From Edaphobacter aggregans DSM 19364 (GTDB lineage Bacteria; Acidobacteriota; Terriglobia; Terriglobales; Acidobacteriaceae), in NCBI RefSeq assembly GCF_000745965.1, contig NZ_JQKI01000013.1, positions 62,001 to 126,000 of the forward strand: DNA of 64,000 nt, given 5' to 3'. The notes under the pieces were generated by a model that was not told where the DNA came from, ran no database searches, and was given only the letters and a program-made list of their open reading frames with translations. Shown here piece after piece: positions 41,323 to 50,486 of this stretch. Each line of letters starts with the position of its first letter. Position 1 is the stretch's first letter. The position numbers were made by a program, and so were the translations under genes.

Positions 41323-42702
41323 CTATTCCTTGACCGTCACGCCCAGCGCCTTCATCTTGCGGTAGAGATGGCTGCGCTCGAGCCCCAGCCCCTCGGCCGC
41401 GCGGCTCACGTTGCCGTGAAATTCGTCCAGTTTCTTCAGGATGAACTCACGCTCGTAAGCCTCGCGCGCCTCCACCAGACTTGAGAACTCCTCGCTCTTC
41501 GTGTTGATGCGTCCCGACTCCGTGAGCTTCGGTCCGCGATACACCAGCATCGGCAGGTGCTTCTTCTCGATGCGATTTATCTTCGGGTTCAGGATCAGCA
41601 CGCGCTCCACCAGGTTGCGCAGCTCGCGCACGTTCCCCGGCCAGTGATACTGGCGCAGCGCAGCCAGCGCATCCTCGGTCATCTCCATGTGCGGTCTGCC
41701 GTAGCGCGGGCCGAACTCCTCGAGAAACTCCTTCACCAGAAGCGGGATGTCTTCCTTGCGATCGCGCAACGGTGGGACGTAAAACGGAATTACGTTCAGG
41801 CGATAAAAGAGGTCCTCGCGAAAGTTTCCGCGCGCGATCTCTTCTTCGAGGTCCTTGTTGGTCGCCGCAATCACGCGCACATCCACGTGAACCGGATGCG
41901 AGGCACCTACCGGAAGAAATCTCTGCTCGTCGAGCGCGCGCAACACCTTCGCCTGCGTCTTCAGGCTCATGTCGCCCACTTCATCCAGGAACAGCGTGCC
42001 GCCGTCGGCGCGCTCGAAGGTTCCGCGCTTCTCCTGCGGGCCCCCGAGAACCGCGCCGTGGCGGTAGCCGAAGAGTTCGCTCTCAATGTAATCCTCAGGA
42101 ATCGCCGCGCAGTTCAGCTCGACGAAGGGGCGGTCCTTGCGCAGGCTCGCCGCATGCATCGCCTTGCCGATCAGCTCCTTGCCGGTGCCGCTCTCGCCGT
42201 AGATCAGCACGCGGCCATTGGTTGGGGCCATCAGCTTGATCTGCTGGCGCAACGCCTTCATCGCCACGCTCTGTCCGGTCACGTTCGACCGCGACGTCAG
42301 CTGCCGCGCAAACTCCGCGTTGTCCTCGCGCATCTGCCGTGCGCGCATCGCGTTCTTCACCACGATCAGCGTCCGCTCGAGCGACAACGGCTTCTCGAGA
42401 AAGTCGTACGCCCCCAGCTTCGTCGCACGCACTGCGGCCTCAATGGTTCCGTGACCGCTGATGATGACGACCTCGGGAACGCTGGCGTTCTCCAGCCGAC
42501 GAATCTCTCCCAGCGTCTCCAGTCCGTCGCGATCCGGCAGCCAGATGTCCAGCAGCACCACATCGTAGTCGGCGTCGCGCACCAGTTCCAGCGCCTCGGT
42601 GGCGGTCGCGCTGGTCGTCACCACGTATCCCTCTTCGCGCAGGATGCCCTCGAGGGACTCGCGAATCTCCGCCTCGTCGTCGACGATCAACACGTGGTTC
42701 AA
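41323..42702 (-). CDS. ntrX: NtrC-family response regulator (NtrX-like) with degenerate GAFTGA
   Basis: 459 residues. Receiver domain with phospho-acceptor Asp52 (LLDIWLPDRDG); AAA+ domain with Walker A GESGTGKE (169-176) and Walker B GGTLFLDEVGDM (234-245); C-terminal Fis-type helix-turn-helix (GNVSRAAEGLGLERSHLYRKMKALG). In the L1 loop, where sigma54 activators have GAFTGA, the sequence is GAVLGG (216-221; ELFGYRHGAVLGGPQEKRGTFE). That change predicts poor or no contact with sigma54. The start overlaps the kinase stop by 4 bases. NtrX assignment follows from its sensor partner. Confidence 0.9.
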   Translation of the reverse strand: MNHVLIVDDEAEIRESLEGILREEGYVVTTSATATEALELVRDADYDVVLLDIWLPDRDGLETLGEIRRLENASVPEVVIISGHGTIEAAVRATKLGAYDFLEKPLSLERTLIVVKNAMRARQMREDNAEFARQLTSRSNVTGQSVAMKALRQQIKLMAPTNGRVLIYGESGTGKELIGKAMHAASLRKDRPFVELNCAAIPEDYIESELFGYRHGAVLGGPQEKRGTFERADGGTLFLDEVGDMSLKTQAKVLRALDEQRFLPVGASHPVHVDVRVIAATNKDLEEEIARGNFREDLFYRLNVIPFYVPPLRDRKEDIPLLVKEFLEEFGPRYGRPHMEMTEDALAALRQYHWPGNVRELRNLVERVLILNPKINRIEKKHLPMLVYRGPKLTESGRINTKSEEFSSLVEAREAYEREFILKKLDEFHGNVSRAAEGLGLERSHLYRKMKALGVTVKE

Positions 42703-45107
42703 GCCGTCACTCCCCCGTTGCCGTGCACCGCTGTTGCAGACCCTTCTTGTCCCCCATCCGCGCCTGCAGCGGCCCTCAGCTCGATGATGAACTTCGCGCC
42801 GGCGGGGACATTCTTCTCCGCGCGAATCGTCCCCTGATGTTCCTGAACGATCTTCGCCGCAATCGCGAGCCCCAGCCCGGTGCCGCGCTGCTTGGTCGAA
42901 AAGTACGGCAGAAAGAGGCGTTCGCGCATCTCGTCCGTCAGGCCGGAACCCGTATCTGCGACGGTCAGTTCCACCATGCCGTTCTCGAGCAGGCTCGTCG
43001 TGATTCTCAGCTCGCGCAGCAGGCTCGACTGCATCGCCTCTGCCGCATTGTCGATAAGGTTGCCGATCGCGCGCTTCAGCGCCTCAGGGTCGGCCATCAC
43101 CAGCGGAAGATTCTTGCCCATCCACTTGACGACCGTGATGGTCTGCATACGCCCCGCAAACATCGCCAGCGAGTTCTCGACGATGGTGTTGAGGTCCGCG
43201 GGCCGCGGCTGCGCCGTCGGAAACTCGGCGAGCGCGCCAAACTGATCCACCAGTGACCGCATGCTCTCCACCGAGCTCGAGATCACCTCGCTCGACCGGT
43301 GTATCACCGCGGGCGAAGGCGACTCGATCGCGTGGAAACGCAGCGTCTCCGCCAGCCGGTCGATGTGCCTCCGAATCTGCTCGGCGCTCAGCGAGATCGG
43401 CGTCAGCGGGTTCTTGATCTCATGCGCCACGCGTCGCGCGACCTCCTTCCACGCCGACTGCTTTTGCGCACGCAGAAGCTCCGTCGCGTTCTCCAGCACA
43501 ATCACGTAGCCCCTGTGCTCGCGGCGCATGCGCTCGTTGCCGATCGGTGTCTCGAGCAGCGCAACCGTCGCCAGCAGGTTCAGCGTGGCGCCAAACTCTC
43601 CTTCGGGAGGAGTCATATCGACCTCGCTCGACGCCGAGCCCATCCGGTGGCTGCGCTTGATCAGCCGATCGAGCACCTCGGCAACGTCCTTCGGAAATAC
43701 CTCCTCCATCGGACAGCCCAGAAACGGCCTCTGCCCGCCGGGGTCCATCATCTCGCTCAGCGCGCGGTTCGCCAGAATAATGCGCCGCTCCGGGTCGAGA
43801 GTCGCCACGCCGTTCGGAATCGTCTCGAGCATCGTCTCCAGCTCGCCCCTACGCGCCTCGAGCGCCGAGTTCGCTGCACTCAGCTGAATCGTCGACTCGT
43901 CAACGGCCCTGCGGCTGCCCTCAAGGTCGGCGGCCATGTGGTTGAAGCTCCCCACCAGCTCGCCCAGCTCCTCGGTCGCGCTCTCCTTCACGCGATGCGC
44001 ATAGTCGCCCGCGGCGATCGCCTCCATCGCGTCTGCCAAGGCCTCCACGGGCTTCGTCACCTGCTTTGAAAGATGCAACGCCAGCCAGCTTGAAGCGAAC
44101 AGCGCCAGGCATGTCATCATCAGCAGCAACATCATGTAGAGGTTGCGCAGTTGGCGCCGTCCACGAAACAGCGTCCAGTACTGGTCGGCAGCCGAGCGCA
44201 GCCGCGTCATCGTCGCCGCCATGCCGTGCGGCATCGGCAGGCCCACCACCACCACCTGCCCCTGCCGCATCGTCGCGGAGCCCAGCGCATAGTCCGTATC
44301 GCCCAGGCTGAAGACAGGCTCGTCGGTGCGCTTCGCTGCCTCCAGAATCGCCGCGTCCGTGGGGCCTTTCAGCGGCTGGCCTTCGGTCAGCTGGCCATCG
44401 CGCACCACTCTCGAACCGCCGGCGCTTATGCCGCCCTGCTCCGGAAGCCACGTCCTCACCTGCGCGGTTGCTCCGTCGCTGCTGGGCACGTGGAACGAAG
44501 CCGCTGCGCGTCCTTCCTCGTACACCACGGCAAAGCCGTTCTGCAGCGTGATCTCGTGCTGGCGCAGCACAGCTTCCATCTCGCTGCGAGTCATTCGCAG
44601 AGCCGTCGCAGCTTTGCCCCGCTGCAGTTTGGTCTCCAGTAGGCGCGACGCAATCGAATCCGCCTCCGCACGCGCATTCGCCGTCGTATAGCGAGCCAGC
44701 TCGAAAGCCATCCGGTTCGCGTCGTCGCGCATCTCCGTCACCGGCTGCGAGAACCAGCGATCCACCGCGCGATTCAGCAACAGATAGCTGAAGGCGAACA
44801 TGAACGAGATCGGAAGCAGGCTCACCAGCACCGCTCCCCACAGCATCCTCGTTCGCAGCCTCGTCCCCATCACGCGGCTGCGCTGGTCCGCATACAGCTT
44901 CAGGACGTTGCGAACCAGCATCACCAGCACGGCCACGAAGAGCAGAAACGCCACCACCGACAGGCCCGTGTAGATGAAGATCTGACCCGTCGTCTCCGGA
45001 TCGAGAAAGCGCTTATTGAAGGCATTCAGGGCCGCGAGCGCGACAAACAGCACGAGCAGGCAGGTCCCCAGCACGAGGATCTTTCGCCTGTTGTCCGTGA
45101 TGGCCAT
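42699..45107 (-). CDS. ntrY: NtrY-like membrane sensor histidine kinase
   Basis: 802 residues. Membrane helices near 10-30, 40-65 and 90-110, a large periplasmic loop (about 115-320), a further helix near 325-350, HAMP (VTKPVEALADAMEAIAAGDYAHRVKE), a PAS domain (LETIPNGVATLDPERRIILANRAL), HisKA (RVAHEIKNPLTPISLSAEQIRRH, His near 560) and HATPase (NLIDNAAEAMQ, DTGSGLTDEM, GTGLGLAIA). It should phosphorylate the adjoining NtrX-like regulator. The gene lies 22 bases after ald on the same strand, so ald-ntrY-ntrX form an operon. Ligand unknown. Confidence 0.92.
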   Translation of the reverse strand: MAITDNRRKILVLGTCLLVLFVALAALNAFNKRFLDPETTGQIFIYTGLSVVAFLLFVAVLVMLVRNVLKLYADQRSRVMGTRLRTRMLWGAVLVSLLPISFMFAFSYLLLNRAVDRWFSQPVTEMRDDANRMAFELARYTTANARAEADSIASRLLETKLQRGKAATALRMTRSEMEAVLRQHEITLQNGFAVVYEEGRAAASFHVPSSDGATAQVRTWLPEQGGISAGGSRVVRDGQLTEGQPLKGPTDAAILEAAKRTDEPVFSLGDTDYALGSATMRQGQVVVVGLPMPHGMAATMTRLRSAADQYWTLFRGRRQLRNLYMMLLLMMTCLALFASSWLALHLSKQVTKPVEALADAMEAIAAGDYAHRVKESATEELGELVGSFNHMAADLEGSRRAVDESTIQLSAANSALEARRGELETMLETIPNGVATLDPERRIILANRALSEMMDPGGQRPFLGCPMEEVFPKDVAEVLDRLIKRSHRMGSASSEVDMTPPEGEFGATLNLLATVALLETPIGNERMRREHRGYVIVLENATELLRAQKQSAWKEVARRVAHEIKNPLTPISLSAEQIRRHIDRLAETLRFHAIESPSPAVIHRSSEVISSSVESMRSLVDQFGALAEFPTAQPRPADLNTIVENSLAMFAGRMQTITVVKWMGKNLPLVMADPEALKRAIGNLIDNAAEAMQSSLLRELRITTSLLENGMVELTVADTGSGLTDEMRERLFLPYFSTKQRGTGLGLAIAAKIVQEHQGTIRAEKNVPAGAKFIIELRAAAGADGGQEGSATAVHGNGGVTA

Positions 45108-45129
45108 CGCTCCGCCTCTCTCCGAGCGG

Positions 45130-46242
45130 CTACACCAGCTCCGCTACGGACTTCCACTCGCGCCTCTGCGCCGCCGCCACTGCCTCATACGTCAGAACGC
45201 CGTCGTACGTATTCACGCCCTCGGCGATGCCATTGTCTTCCTTGATCGCCGCCTTGGCACCAACTTTCGCGAGCCTCATCACATATGGGAACGTCGCATT
45301 GGTCAGCGCGAGCGTCGACGTATTCGGAACCGCCGCCGGCATGTTCGTCACGCAGTAGTGCACCACGCCGTCCACCACGTACGAAGGATCGCTGTGCGTC
45401 GTCGGGCGCGCGGTCTCGATGCAACCGCCCTGGTCGATCGCCACGTCCACGATCACCGCGCCCTTCTTCATCTTCGCGACCATCGTCTTGGTGACGATCT
45501 TCGGCGCCGCCGCTCCCGGAATCAGCACGCCGCCCACCAGCAGATCTGCCTCGCGCGCCGCGCGCTCAATGTTGTAGCTGTTCGAGGCCATGGTGAAGAC
45601 GCGCCCGTTGAAGATATCGTCCAACTCGCGCAGCCGGTTCAGGCTCAGGTCCACCAGCGTCACCTTCGCTCCCATGCCCAGAGCCATCTTCGCCGCGTTC
45701 GTTCCCACCACGCCGCCGCCGATGATGCACACGTTCCCTGGAGGCACACCCGGAACTCCACCCAGCAGCAGCCCGCGGCCGCCGTGCTCCTTGGTCAGAT
45801 ACTCCGCGCCTACCTGCACGCTCAGCCGCCCGGCGACCTCGCTCATCGGCGTCAGCAGAGGCAGCGCTCCGGTACGGTCGCGCACCGTCTCATAGGCGAT
45901 GCCAGTAACCTTCTTCTTCAGCAGGGCGTCCGTCAGCTCGGTCAGCGGAGCCAGGTGCAGGTAGGTAAACAGCACCAGCCCCTCGCGGAAGTGCCGGTAC
46001 TCCGACTCCACCGGTTCCTTTACCTTCACCACCATCTCGGCACGGCGCCACACGTCGTCGGCGGATGCCACCATCTTGGCGCCCGCGGCCTCGTACTCCT
46101 CGTCCGGCATGGCCGAAAGCGCTCCCGCCTTCTGCTCCACCAGAACCGTATGTCCAGCTTCAACCAGCGCCTTAACACCCGCCGGGGTTACGCCTACACG
46201 GCTCTCGTGGTCTTTCACTTCCTTCGGCACGCCAAGAATCAT
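45130..46242 (-). CDS. ald: Alanine dehydrogenase
   Basis: 370 residues. N-terminal [36 protein letters not shown] and [17 protein letters not shown] are the AlaDH/PNT signatures. [29 protein letters not shown] is the NAD-binding Rossmann loop. [40 protein letters not shown] matches the catalytic end. It interconverts L-alanine with pyruvate and ammonia. Start at 46242 because GGAG lies 10 bases upstream and the family N-terminus begins there. First gene of the ald-ntrYX operon, so nitrogen control of alanine use is a reasonable inference. Confidence 0.95.
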   Translation of the reverse strand: MILGVPKEVKDHESRVGVTPAGVKALVEAGHTVLVEQKAGALSAMPDEEYEAAGAKMVASADDVWRRAEMVVKVKEPVESEYRHFREGLVLFTYLHLAPLTELTDALLKKKVTGIAYETVRDRTGALPLLTPMSEVAGRLSVQVGAEYLTKEHGGRGLLLGGVPGVPPGNVCIIGGGVVGTNAAKMALGMGAKVTLVDLSLNRLRELDDIFNGRVFTMASNSYNIERAAREADLLVGGVLIPGAAAPKIVTKTMVAKMKKGAVIVDVAIDQGGCIETARPTTHSDPSYVVDGVVHYCVTNMPAAVPNTSTLALTNATFPYVMRLAKVGAKAAIKEDNGIAEGVNTYDGVLTYEAVAAAQRREWKSVAELV

Positions 46243-46405
46243 TGTTATCTCACTCCGTACCCCGATTGTATCTATTCGTGACAATCCCGGGCCGCTGCGC
46301 TACTTTGCCTCCAGGAGCGCAAAACACCTCTTCCCGCAGTACACTCGCAGGAAAGCCTTACAATAGCGGTAATACCTCTGCCCTCTAGGAACGAACCAGC
46401 CCAAA

Positions 46406-47470
46406 ATGTCTTCGAACAACTTTCAGACGCGTTACTCCCGCATCCACAATATGCGGTCCCTCTTCAGCCTGTTTTCGAGCGATCTCGCCATTGATCTCGG
46501 CACGGCCAACACCCTCGTCTACGCTGCCGGCAAGGGAATCATCGTCAACGAGCCCTCCATCATCGCAGTGAACAAGGTCACCAACGAGGTCGAGGCCGTC
46601 GGTAAAGAGGCCAAGGACATGCTCGGCCGCACCCCCGGCAACATCGTCGCCATCAAGCCCATGAAGGACGGCGTCATCGCCGACTTCCGGCACACGGAGA
46701 AGATGCTGAACTACTTCATCCAGAAGGCGCACAACCGCAAGATGATGGTGCACCCGCGTATCGTCATCGGCGTGCCCTCCGAGATCACCCAGGTTGAAAA
46801 GCGCGCCGTCATGGACTCCGCTTATCGGGCGAAGGCATCCGAGGTCCACCTCGTCGAGCAGGCGATGGTCGCCGCGATTGGCGCGGGTTTGCCCATCACC
46901 GAGCCCGGCGGAAACATGGTCGTCGACATCGGCGGAGGTACCACGGACATCGCCGTCATCTCGCTGGCAGGCATTGTGTATTCGCGCTCGGTCCGGGTGG
47001 CCGGGAACCAGATGGACGAGGCTGTCATCACGTACCTGAAGCGGAAGTACAACCTGCTGATCGGCGAGCGCACCGGCGAGCAGATCAAGATGCAGCTCGG
47101 CTCCGCCTACATTCTCGACAAGCCGCTCTCGATGGAGGTCAAGGGACGCAATCTGATCGAAGGCGTGCCGAAGACCATCACCATCGACGACTCCGAGATC
47201 CGCGAAGCCCTCTCCGAGTGCATCGCGACGATCATCAACGCCATTCGAGTTGCCCTCGAGCGCACCCCGCCCGAGCTCTCGGCCGACATCTCCGACCGCG
47301 GCATCGTCCTCACGGGCGGCGGCGCGCTCATCAAGAACCTCGACAAGCGCATCCGCGAGGAGACGGGCCTGCCGGTCTCTATCGCCGACGACCCGCTGGC
47401 CTCAGTCGTGCTCGGAACCGGCAAGATGCTCTCGGACTTCAAGCTCCTCCGCAAGATCTCGATCGACTAG
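46406..47470 (+). CDS. mreB: Actin-like rod-shape protein MreB
   Basis: 354 residues. FSSDLAIDLGTANTLVYAAGKGIIVNEPSI (phosphate-1), MLGRTPGNIVAIKPMKDGVIADF, VVDIGGGTTDIAVISLAGIV (phosphate-2), GERTGEQIKMQLGSAY and RGIVLTGGGALIKNLDK (adenosine) are all present. It forms membrane-bound filaments that position the elongasome. It is complete, but sits about 10 kb away from mreCD and is transcribed the opposite way. Start ATG 46406 is at the head of a 15-residue extension; ATG 46451 (MRSLFSLF) would be the more usual N-terminus. Confidence 0.97.
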   Translation: MSSNNFQTRYSRIHNMRSLFSLFSSDLAIDLGTANTLVYAAGKGIIVNEPSIIAVNKVTNEVEAVGKEAKDMLGRTPGNIVAIKPMKDGVIADFRHTEKMLNYFIQKAHNRKMMVHPRIVIGVPSEITQVEKRAVMDSAYRAKASEVHLVEQAMVAAIGAGLPITEPGGNMVVDIGGGTTDIAVISLAGIVYSRSVRVAGNQMDEAVITYLKRKYNLLIGERTGEQIKMQLGSAYILDKPLSMEVKGRNLIEGVPKTITIDDSEIREALSECIATIINAIRVALERTPPELSADISDRGIVLTGGGALIKNLDKRIREETGLPVSIADDPLASVVLGTGKMLSDFKLLRKISID

Positions 47471-47511
47471 CCCTAAGTGCCCTATTCCGCTATCTGGCGC
47501 GGATAGGGCCC

Positions 47512-47570
47512 CCCTCCTGTCTTTTTGTGCAAGGCATTCAATCGTTGCACGTTAGCCTGGTACCTTCCTC
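47512..47570 (+). repeat. Dispersed intergenic repeat B, copy 2
   Basis: CCCCCCTCCTGTCTTTTTGTGCAAGG-CATTCAATCGTTGCACGTTAGCCTGGTACCTTC, the most diverged of the three copies, 41 bases after the mreB stop in the same orientation as mreB. Confidence 0.75.
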
Positions 47571-47600
47571 CTAGAGCGACAATTTGCCAGTATCATGTAT

Positions 47601-47611
47601 GGCATAATGCC
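47601..47611. promoter_or_regulatory. Palindrome GGCATAATGCC upstream of antitoxin gene
   Basis: A 5+1+5 palindrome that overlaps a TAATGC -10-like element and lies 13 bases before the antitoxin ATG. It fits an autoregulatory operator, as in many Xre-antitoxin promoters. Confidence 0.4.
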
Positions 47612-47624
47612 GGAAGAGGTTCCT

Positions 47625-48038
47625 ATGGCTGCGCACCCCAATATCGGTGACTACATCGGAGTTACACCGAAGTCTCAGTTCGACCTGGCCGAGATTGTGG
47701 AGCAGGGGCTCCCTACGGAGACGGTTGCGCTTCTGCGGGATAAGGGGCTGACCTTCTCCGAAGTCTCGGAGATCGTGATCTCGCCGCGAACCCTGCAGCA
47801 CCGCAGGGCGCGGGGCGAGCACCTCTCGCATGAGGAGACCGACCGGCTGGTTCGCCTGGCGCGAATCGCCGTACTGGCCGAGGAGGTCTTTGGAGACCGC
47901 GAGAAGGCGCTTGGGTGGCTTCGGTCGCAAGACGAACGCATCGGCAATCGATCCCCTCTAAGCCTGCTGCACACCGAATCCGGCGGCCGGCTGGTGGAGG
48001 ACATGCTGTGGCAGATCGATGAAGGCGTGTACGTGTGA
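47625..48038 (+). CDS. Xre/ParS-like antitoxin of a RES toxin-antitoxin pair
   Basis: 137 residues. A helical N-terminus (QFDLAEIVEQGLPTETVALLRDKGLTFSEVSEIVISPRTLQHRRARGEHLSHEETDRLVRLARI) corresponds to the Xre-like helix-turn-helix domain of MbcA/ParS antitoxins. The C-terminus (EEVFGDREKALGWLRSQDERIGNRSPLSLLHTESGGRLVEDMLWQIDEGVYV) is the DUF2384 toxin-binding domain. Start ATG at 47625 is favoured because GGAAGAGG lies 5 bases upstream; ATG 47595 is also in frame. The stop overlaps the toxin GTG by four bases (GTGA). Confidence 0.9.
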   Translation: MAAHPNIGDYIGVTPKSQFDLAEIVEQGLPTETVALLRDKGLTFSEVSEIVISPRTLQHRRARGEHLSHEETDRLVRLARIAVLAEEVFGDREKALGWLRSQDERIGNRSPLSLLHTESGGRLVEDMLWQIDEGVYV

Positions 48039-48502
48039 GGACGCTGTGGCGAATCAGCAGGCACAGCGATCTGGAAGGGCTGGGCGGAGAAAAGACAGAG
48101 GGCCGCTGGCACACGGCTGGAAGAGGCAAACGCATCGTCTACCTGGCCGAGCATCCTGCGCTGGCTTTAGTCGAGGTGCTCGTCAATCTGAGAGGCACTC
48201 CGGAGTTCTTCCCCGAAAGCTATCGGCTGATGAAGATCCATGTGGCGGATGGCACCTCGACCGATGCGGTCGCGCCGGAGAACTTGAATCCAAGCTGGCG
48301 TGAGGACAGCAAATCGACGCAGATGCTGGGAGACGCGTGGCTTGAAGGCTCCTACTCTGCGCTGCTTGCCGTGCCTTCTGCGCCGTCGCCGGAGTCAACG
48401 AATTATTTGCTGAACCCGCGTCACTCGGATGCAAGCAGAGTGACGGTCGAGTGGTCGCGGTGGATAGCATACGATCAACGCCTCTTCCGGGTGCGCAAGT
48501 AG
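48035..48502 (+). CDS. RES-domain toxin (NAD+ phosphorylase/ADP-ribosyltransferase-like)
   Basis: 155 residues. Family active-site residues are in place: Arg24 in GGEKTEGRWH, Tyr36 in RIVYLAEHPALALVEVL with Glu47. The Ser/Asn-containing block near the end (STNYLLNPRHSDASRV) matches the remaining motif. RES toxins deplete NAD+ and stop growth unless bound by the Xre/DUF2384 antitoxin. Translationally coupled to its antitoxin by the GTGA overlap. The pair sits between mreB and the CorC gene as an isolated module. Confidence 0.9.
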   Translation: MRTLWRISRHSDLEGLGGEKTEGRWHTAGRGKRIVYLAEHPALALVEVLVNLRGTPEFFPESYRLMKIHVADGTSTDAVAPENLNPSWREDSKSTQMLGDAWLEGSYSALLAVPSAPSPESTNYLLNPRHSDASRVTVEWSRWIAYDQRLFRVRK

Positions 48503-48512
48503 GCAAACGTAC

Positions 48513-49889
48513 TTAGAAGGTGCTGGATGGATGTCCCGTCAGGCTGACCCGTACGCGATCGATTCGGCGATCCGTTGAGGACAGAACCTCCAGCCGCAGG
48601 CCGTCCTGCTCCACCACCTCGCCCGGAGCCGGGATGTGGCCCGCGATCTCGGAGACCAGCCCTCCCAGCGTCGTCGACTCGTAGCGCTCCGGCAGCCGCA
48701 GCGGATCGGACTCCTCCTCGTGCGCTACCGGCTCTTCGGTTGTCTCGCCGTCCTCAACGGGGCGTGTCTCGGCGTGCTCCATCTGGTCGGCGAACAGCTC
48801 CTTCAGCCGCGCGACCTCGAAGCTTCCCGGCACGGTGTACGAGCCGTCGGGGCCGAGCACAGGAGCCTCGTCGGGCTCCGGCTCATCGTGCTCGTCGGCG
48901 ATGTCGCCCACGATGGCCTCGAGCAGGTCTTCGATGGATACCAGGCCCGCGACGCCGCCGTACTCGTCGATGACGATGCGCATGTGCTGCTTCTCGCGCT
49001 GCATCTCGCGCAGAAGCTCGGCGACCTTCTTGGTCTCCGGCACAAAGGCGGCGGGCCGCTGAATCTGCGCCACGGTTCGGGTTCCGGCTTCGATGTCGAG
49101 CACCTTCAGCAGGTCGCGCGCGAAGGCGATTCCGGTAACGTGATCGAGTGATTCCGCGTAGACGGGAACGCGCGAGAAGGCGTGCTCGTTGATCTCCGCG
49201 GTAAACTCGCGCAGCGTCATCGTCCCGGAAACGGCGAAGATCTCCGGCCGCGGCGTCATCACCTCGCTTACTACCTTGTCGCCGAACTCGACGACAGAGC
49301 GCACAAGCTCGCGGTCCGACTCCTCGAGGATTCCCTCCTCTTCGCCGGCCTCGAGCAGCGCCTCCATCGCCTCGGAAGGATGCTCCTCCTCCTTCGTGTC
49401 CTCAGGCTCCGCCAGCGCCGCGATCGACAGCAGCAGCTGCAGCACGATCGTCACCGGCAGGATGAGGTAGAAGAGCACCTGAAGCACGATGGTGAGCTTG
49501 CGAATCCAGAGTCCTCGCGAGCGGGCAAAGAGGATCTGCGGAATCAGGCGGTCGAAGATGAGGATCAGCAGGATCAGCTCGGCCGCCCCGCGGGCAATCG
49601 CTCCCGTGCCTGGAATCTCCACCAGCGCATTCGTGTTCTGGTAGAGATGCAGCCCCCACAGCAGCGCGATCGCGGCCAGCGTCAGCTGGCGCAGCACCGA
49701 GGCCGACAGCGCGATCGACTCGCGCCCGAGCCGCAGCCGCGGCTCGATCGTCTGCTCCCAGGTGTCGATGTTGTCCTGGTACTCGCGGGCAAGAAACTTG
49801 CCCATCTCCGAGTAGACGCGGTCGACGTAAGCGGCCAGCGCGAGCACGGCCAGCAGCAGCGTCATCGTGATGAAGTATCCGAGGCTCAT
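48513..49889 (-). CDS. CorC/HlyC family protein with CBS pair
   Basis: 458 residues. An N-terminal DUF21-like membrane part (helices near 5-20, 65-80, 100-125, 132-160) is followed by the CorC region with tandem CBS domains (SEVMTPRPEIFAVSGTMTLREFTAEINEHAFSRVPVYAESLDHVTGIAFARDLL; RPAAFVPETKKVAELLREMQREKQHMRIVIDEYGGVAGLVSIEDLLEAIVGDI) and the C-terminal CorC_HlyC domain (DEAPVLGPDGSYTVPGSFEVARLKELF). It may be a cation transport regulator. The ATG overlaps the ybeY stop by 4 bases. It is longer than E. coli CorC, which lacks the membrane part. Confidence 0.93.
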   Translation of the reverse strand: MSLGYFITMTLLLAVLALAAYVDRVYSEMGKFLAREYQDNIDTWEQTIEPRLRLGRESIALSASVLRQLTLAAIALLWGLHLYQNTNALVEIPGTGAIARGAAELILLILIFDRLIPQILFARSRGLWIRKLTIVLQVLFYLILPVTIVLQLLLSIAALAEPEDTKEEEHPSEAMEALLEAGEEEGILEESDRELVRSVVEFGDKVVSEVMTPRPEIFAVSGTMTLREFTAEINEHAFSRVPVYAESLDHVTGIAFARDLLKVLDIEAGTRTVAQIQRPAAFVPETKKVAELLREMQREKQHMRIVIDEYGGVAGLVSIEDLLEAIVGDIADEHDEPEPDEAPVLGPDGSYTVPGSFEVARLKELFADQMEHAETRPVEDGETTEEPVAHEEESDPLRLPERYESTTLGGLVSEIAGHIPAPGEVVEQDGLRLEVLSSTDRRIDRVRVSLTGHPSSTF

Positions 49890-50395
49890 GCGCGCCGCCT
49901 CTTCGCCGCCGTCTTCCTTCGCGGCGCGCGCGCAGGCCGAGCCGGCGAACCTGTTGTGCGCTCGATCAGCGTCGCGGGCAGCTTCAGCTCACGGCGCAGT
50001 TCGGCCTCGCGAGCGGCCATCTCGCCGGAGTCCACCTCGTGGTCCATTCCGGTCAAATGAAGCAGGCCGTGCAGCATCAGAACGCGAACCTCTTCGCCCA
50101 GCGAGTGGCCGAAGCTCTCCGCCTGCCGCGCTGCCGTATCGAGCGAGATGGCGAGGTCGCCCGCGTGCTGCGCAGCGATCTCCTCCGGAGCGGGAAAGCT
50201 GAGCACGTCGGTCGGCTTGTTCTTGCCGCGGAAGTCGCGATTGAGGCGTTTGATCTCGGCGTCTGAGGTAAGGAGCACCTCGACTGCGCCCGCAAGCCCA
50301 ACCACCTCGCGGGCGCGGCGAAGGAAGCGCGTCAGGCCGGACTTCGCAGGCGGCATTGGATTGGAACGGGTACTGGGAGGTTCGATGGTGATCAT
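49886..50395 (-). CDS. ybeY: rRNA maturation endoribonuclease YbeY
   Basis: 169 residues. The zinc-binding motif HGLLHLTGMDHE (His109, His113, His119) and the upstream IKRLNRDFRGKNKPTDVLSFP block define YbeY, which trims 16S rRNA 3' ends and takes part in ribosome quality control. A basic C-terminal tail (SPARPARAPRRKTAAKRRR) extends past the usual end. ATG 50395 is preferred to the TTG at 50419. It lies between phoH and corC in the conserved phoH-ybeY-corC order. Confidence 0.94.
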   Translation of the reverse strand: MITIEPPSTRSNPMPPAKSGLTRFLRRAREVVGLAGAVEVLLTSDAEIKRLNRDFRGKNKPTDVLSFPAPEEIAAQHAGDLAISLDTAARQAESFGHSLGEEVRVLMLHGLLHLTGMDHEVDSGEMAAREAELRRELKLPATLIERTTGSPARPARAPRRKTAAKRRRA

Positions 50396-50486
50396 CGCTT
50401 GGTGGTGATCATCGCGCAAAGTGCAACGTCAGCAGAGTGAAGCGTTGTTCGCGCTCCCCTCTGCTGACGATAGTATCTCACTGCCG

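Noticed and set aside
41557-42837. A 426-codon frame on the plus strand across the ntrX gene, and a similar one (45016-46281) across ald
   Set aside because: Low-complexity Arg/His composition, no ribosome-binding site, and both sit opposite genes with complete domains.
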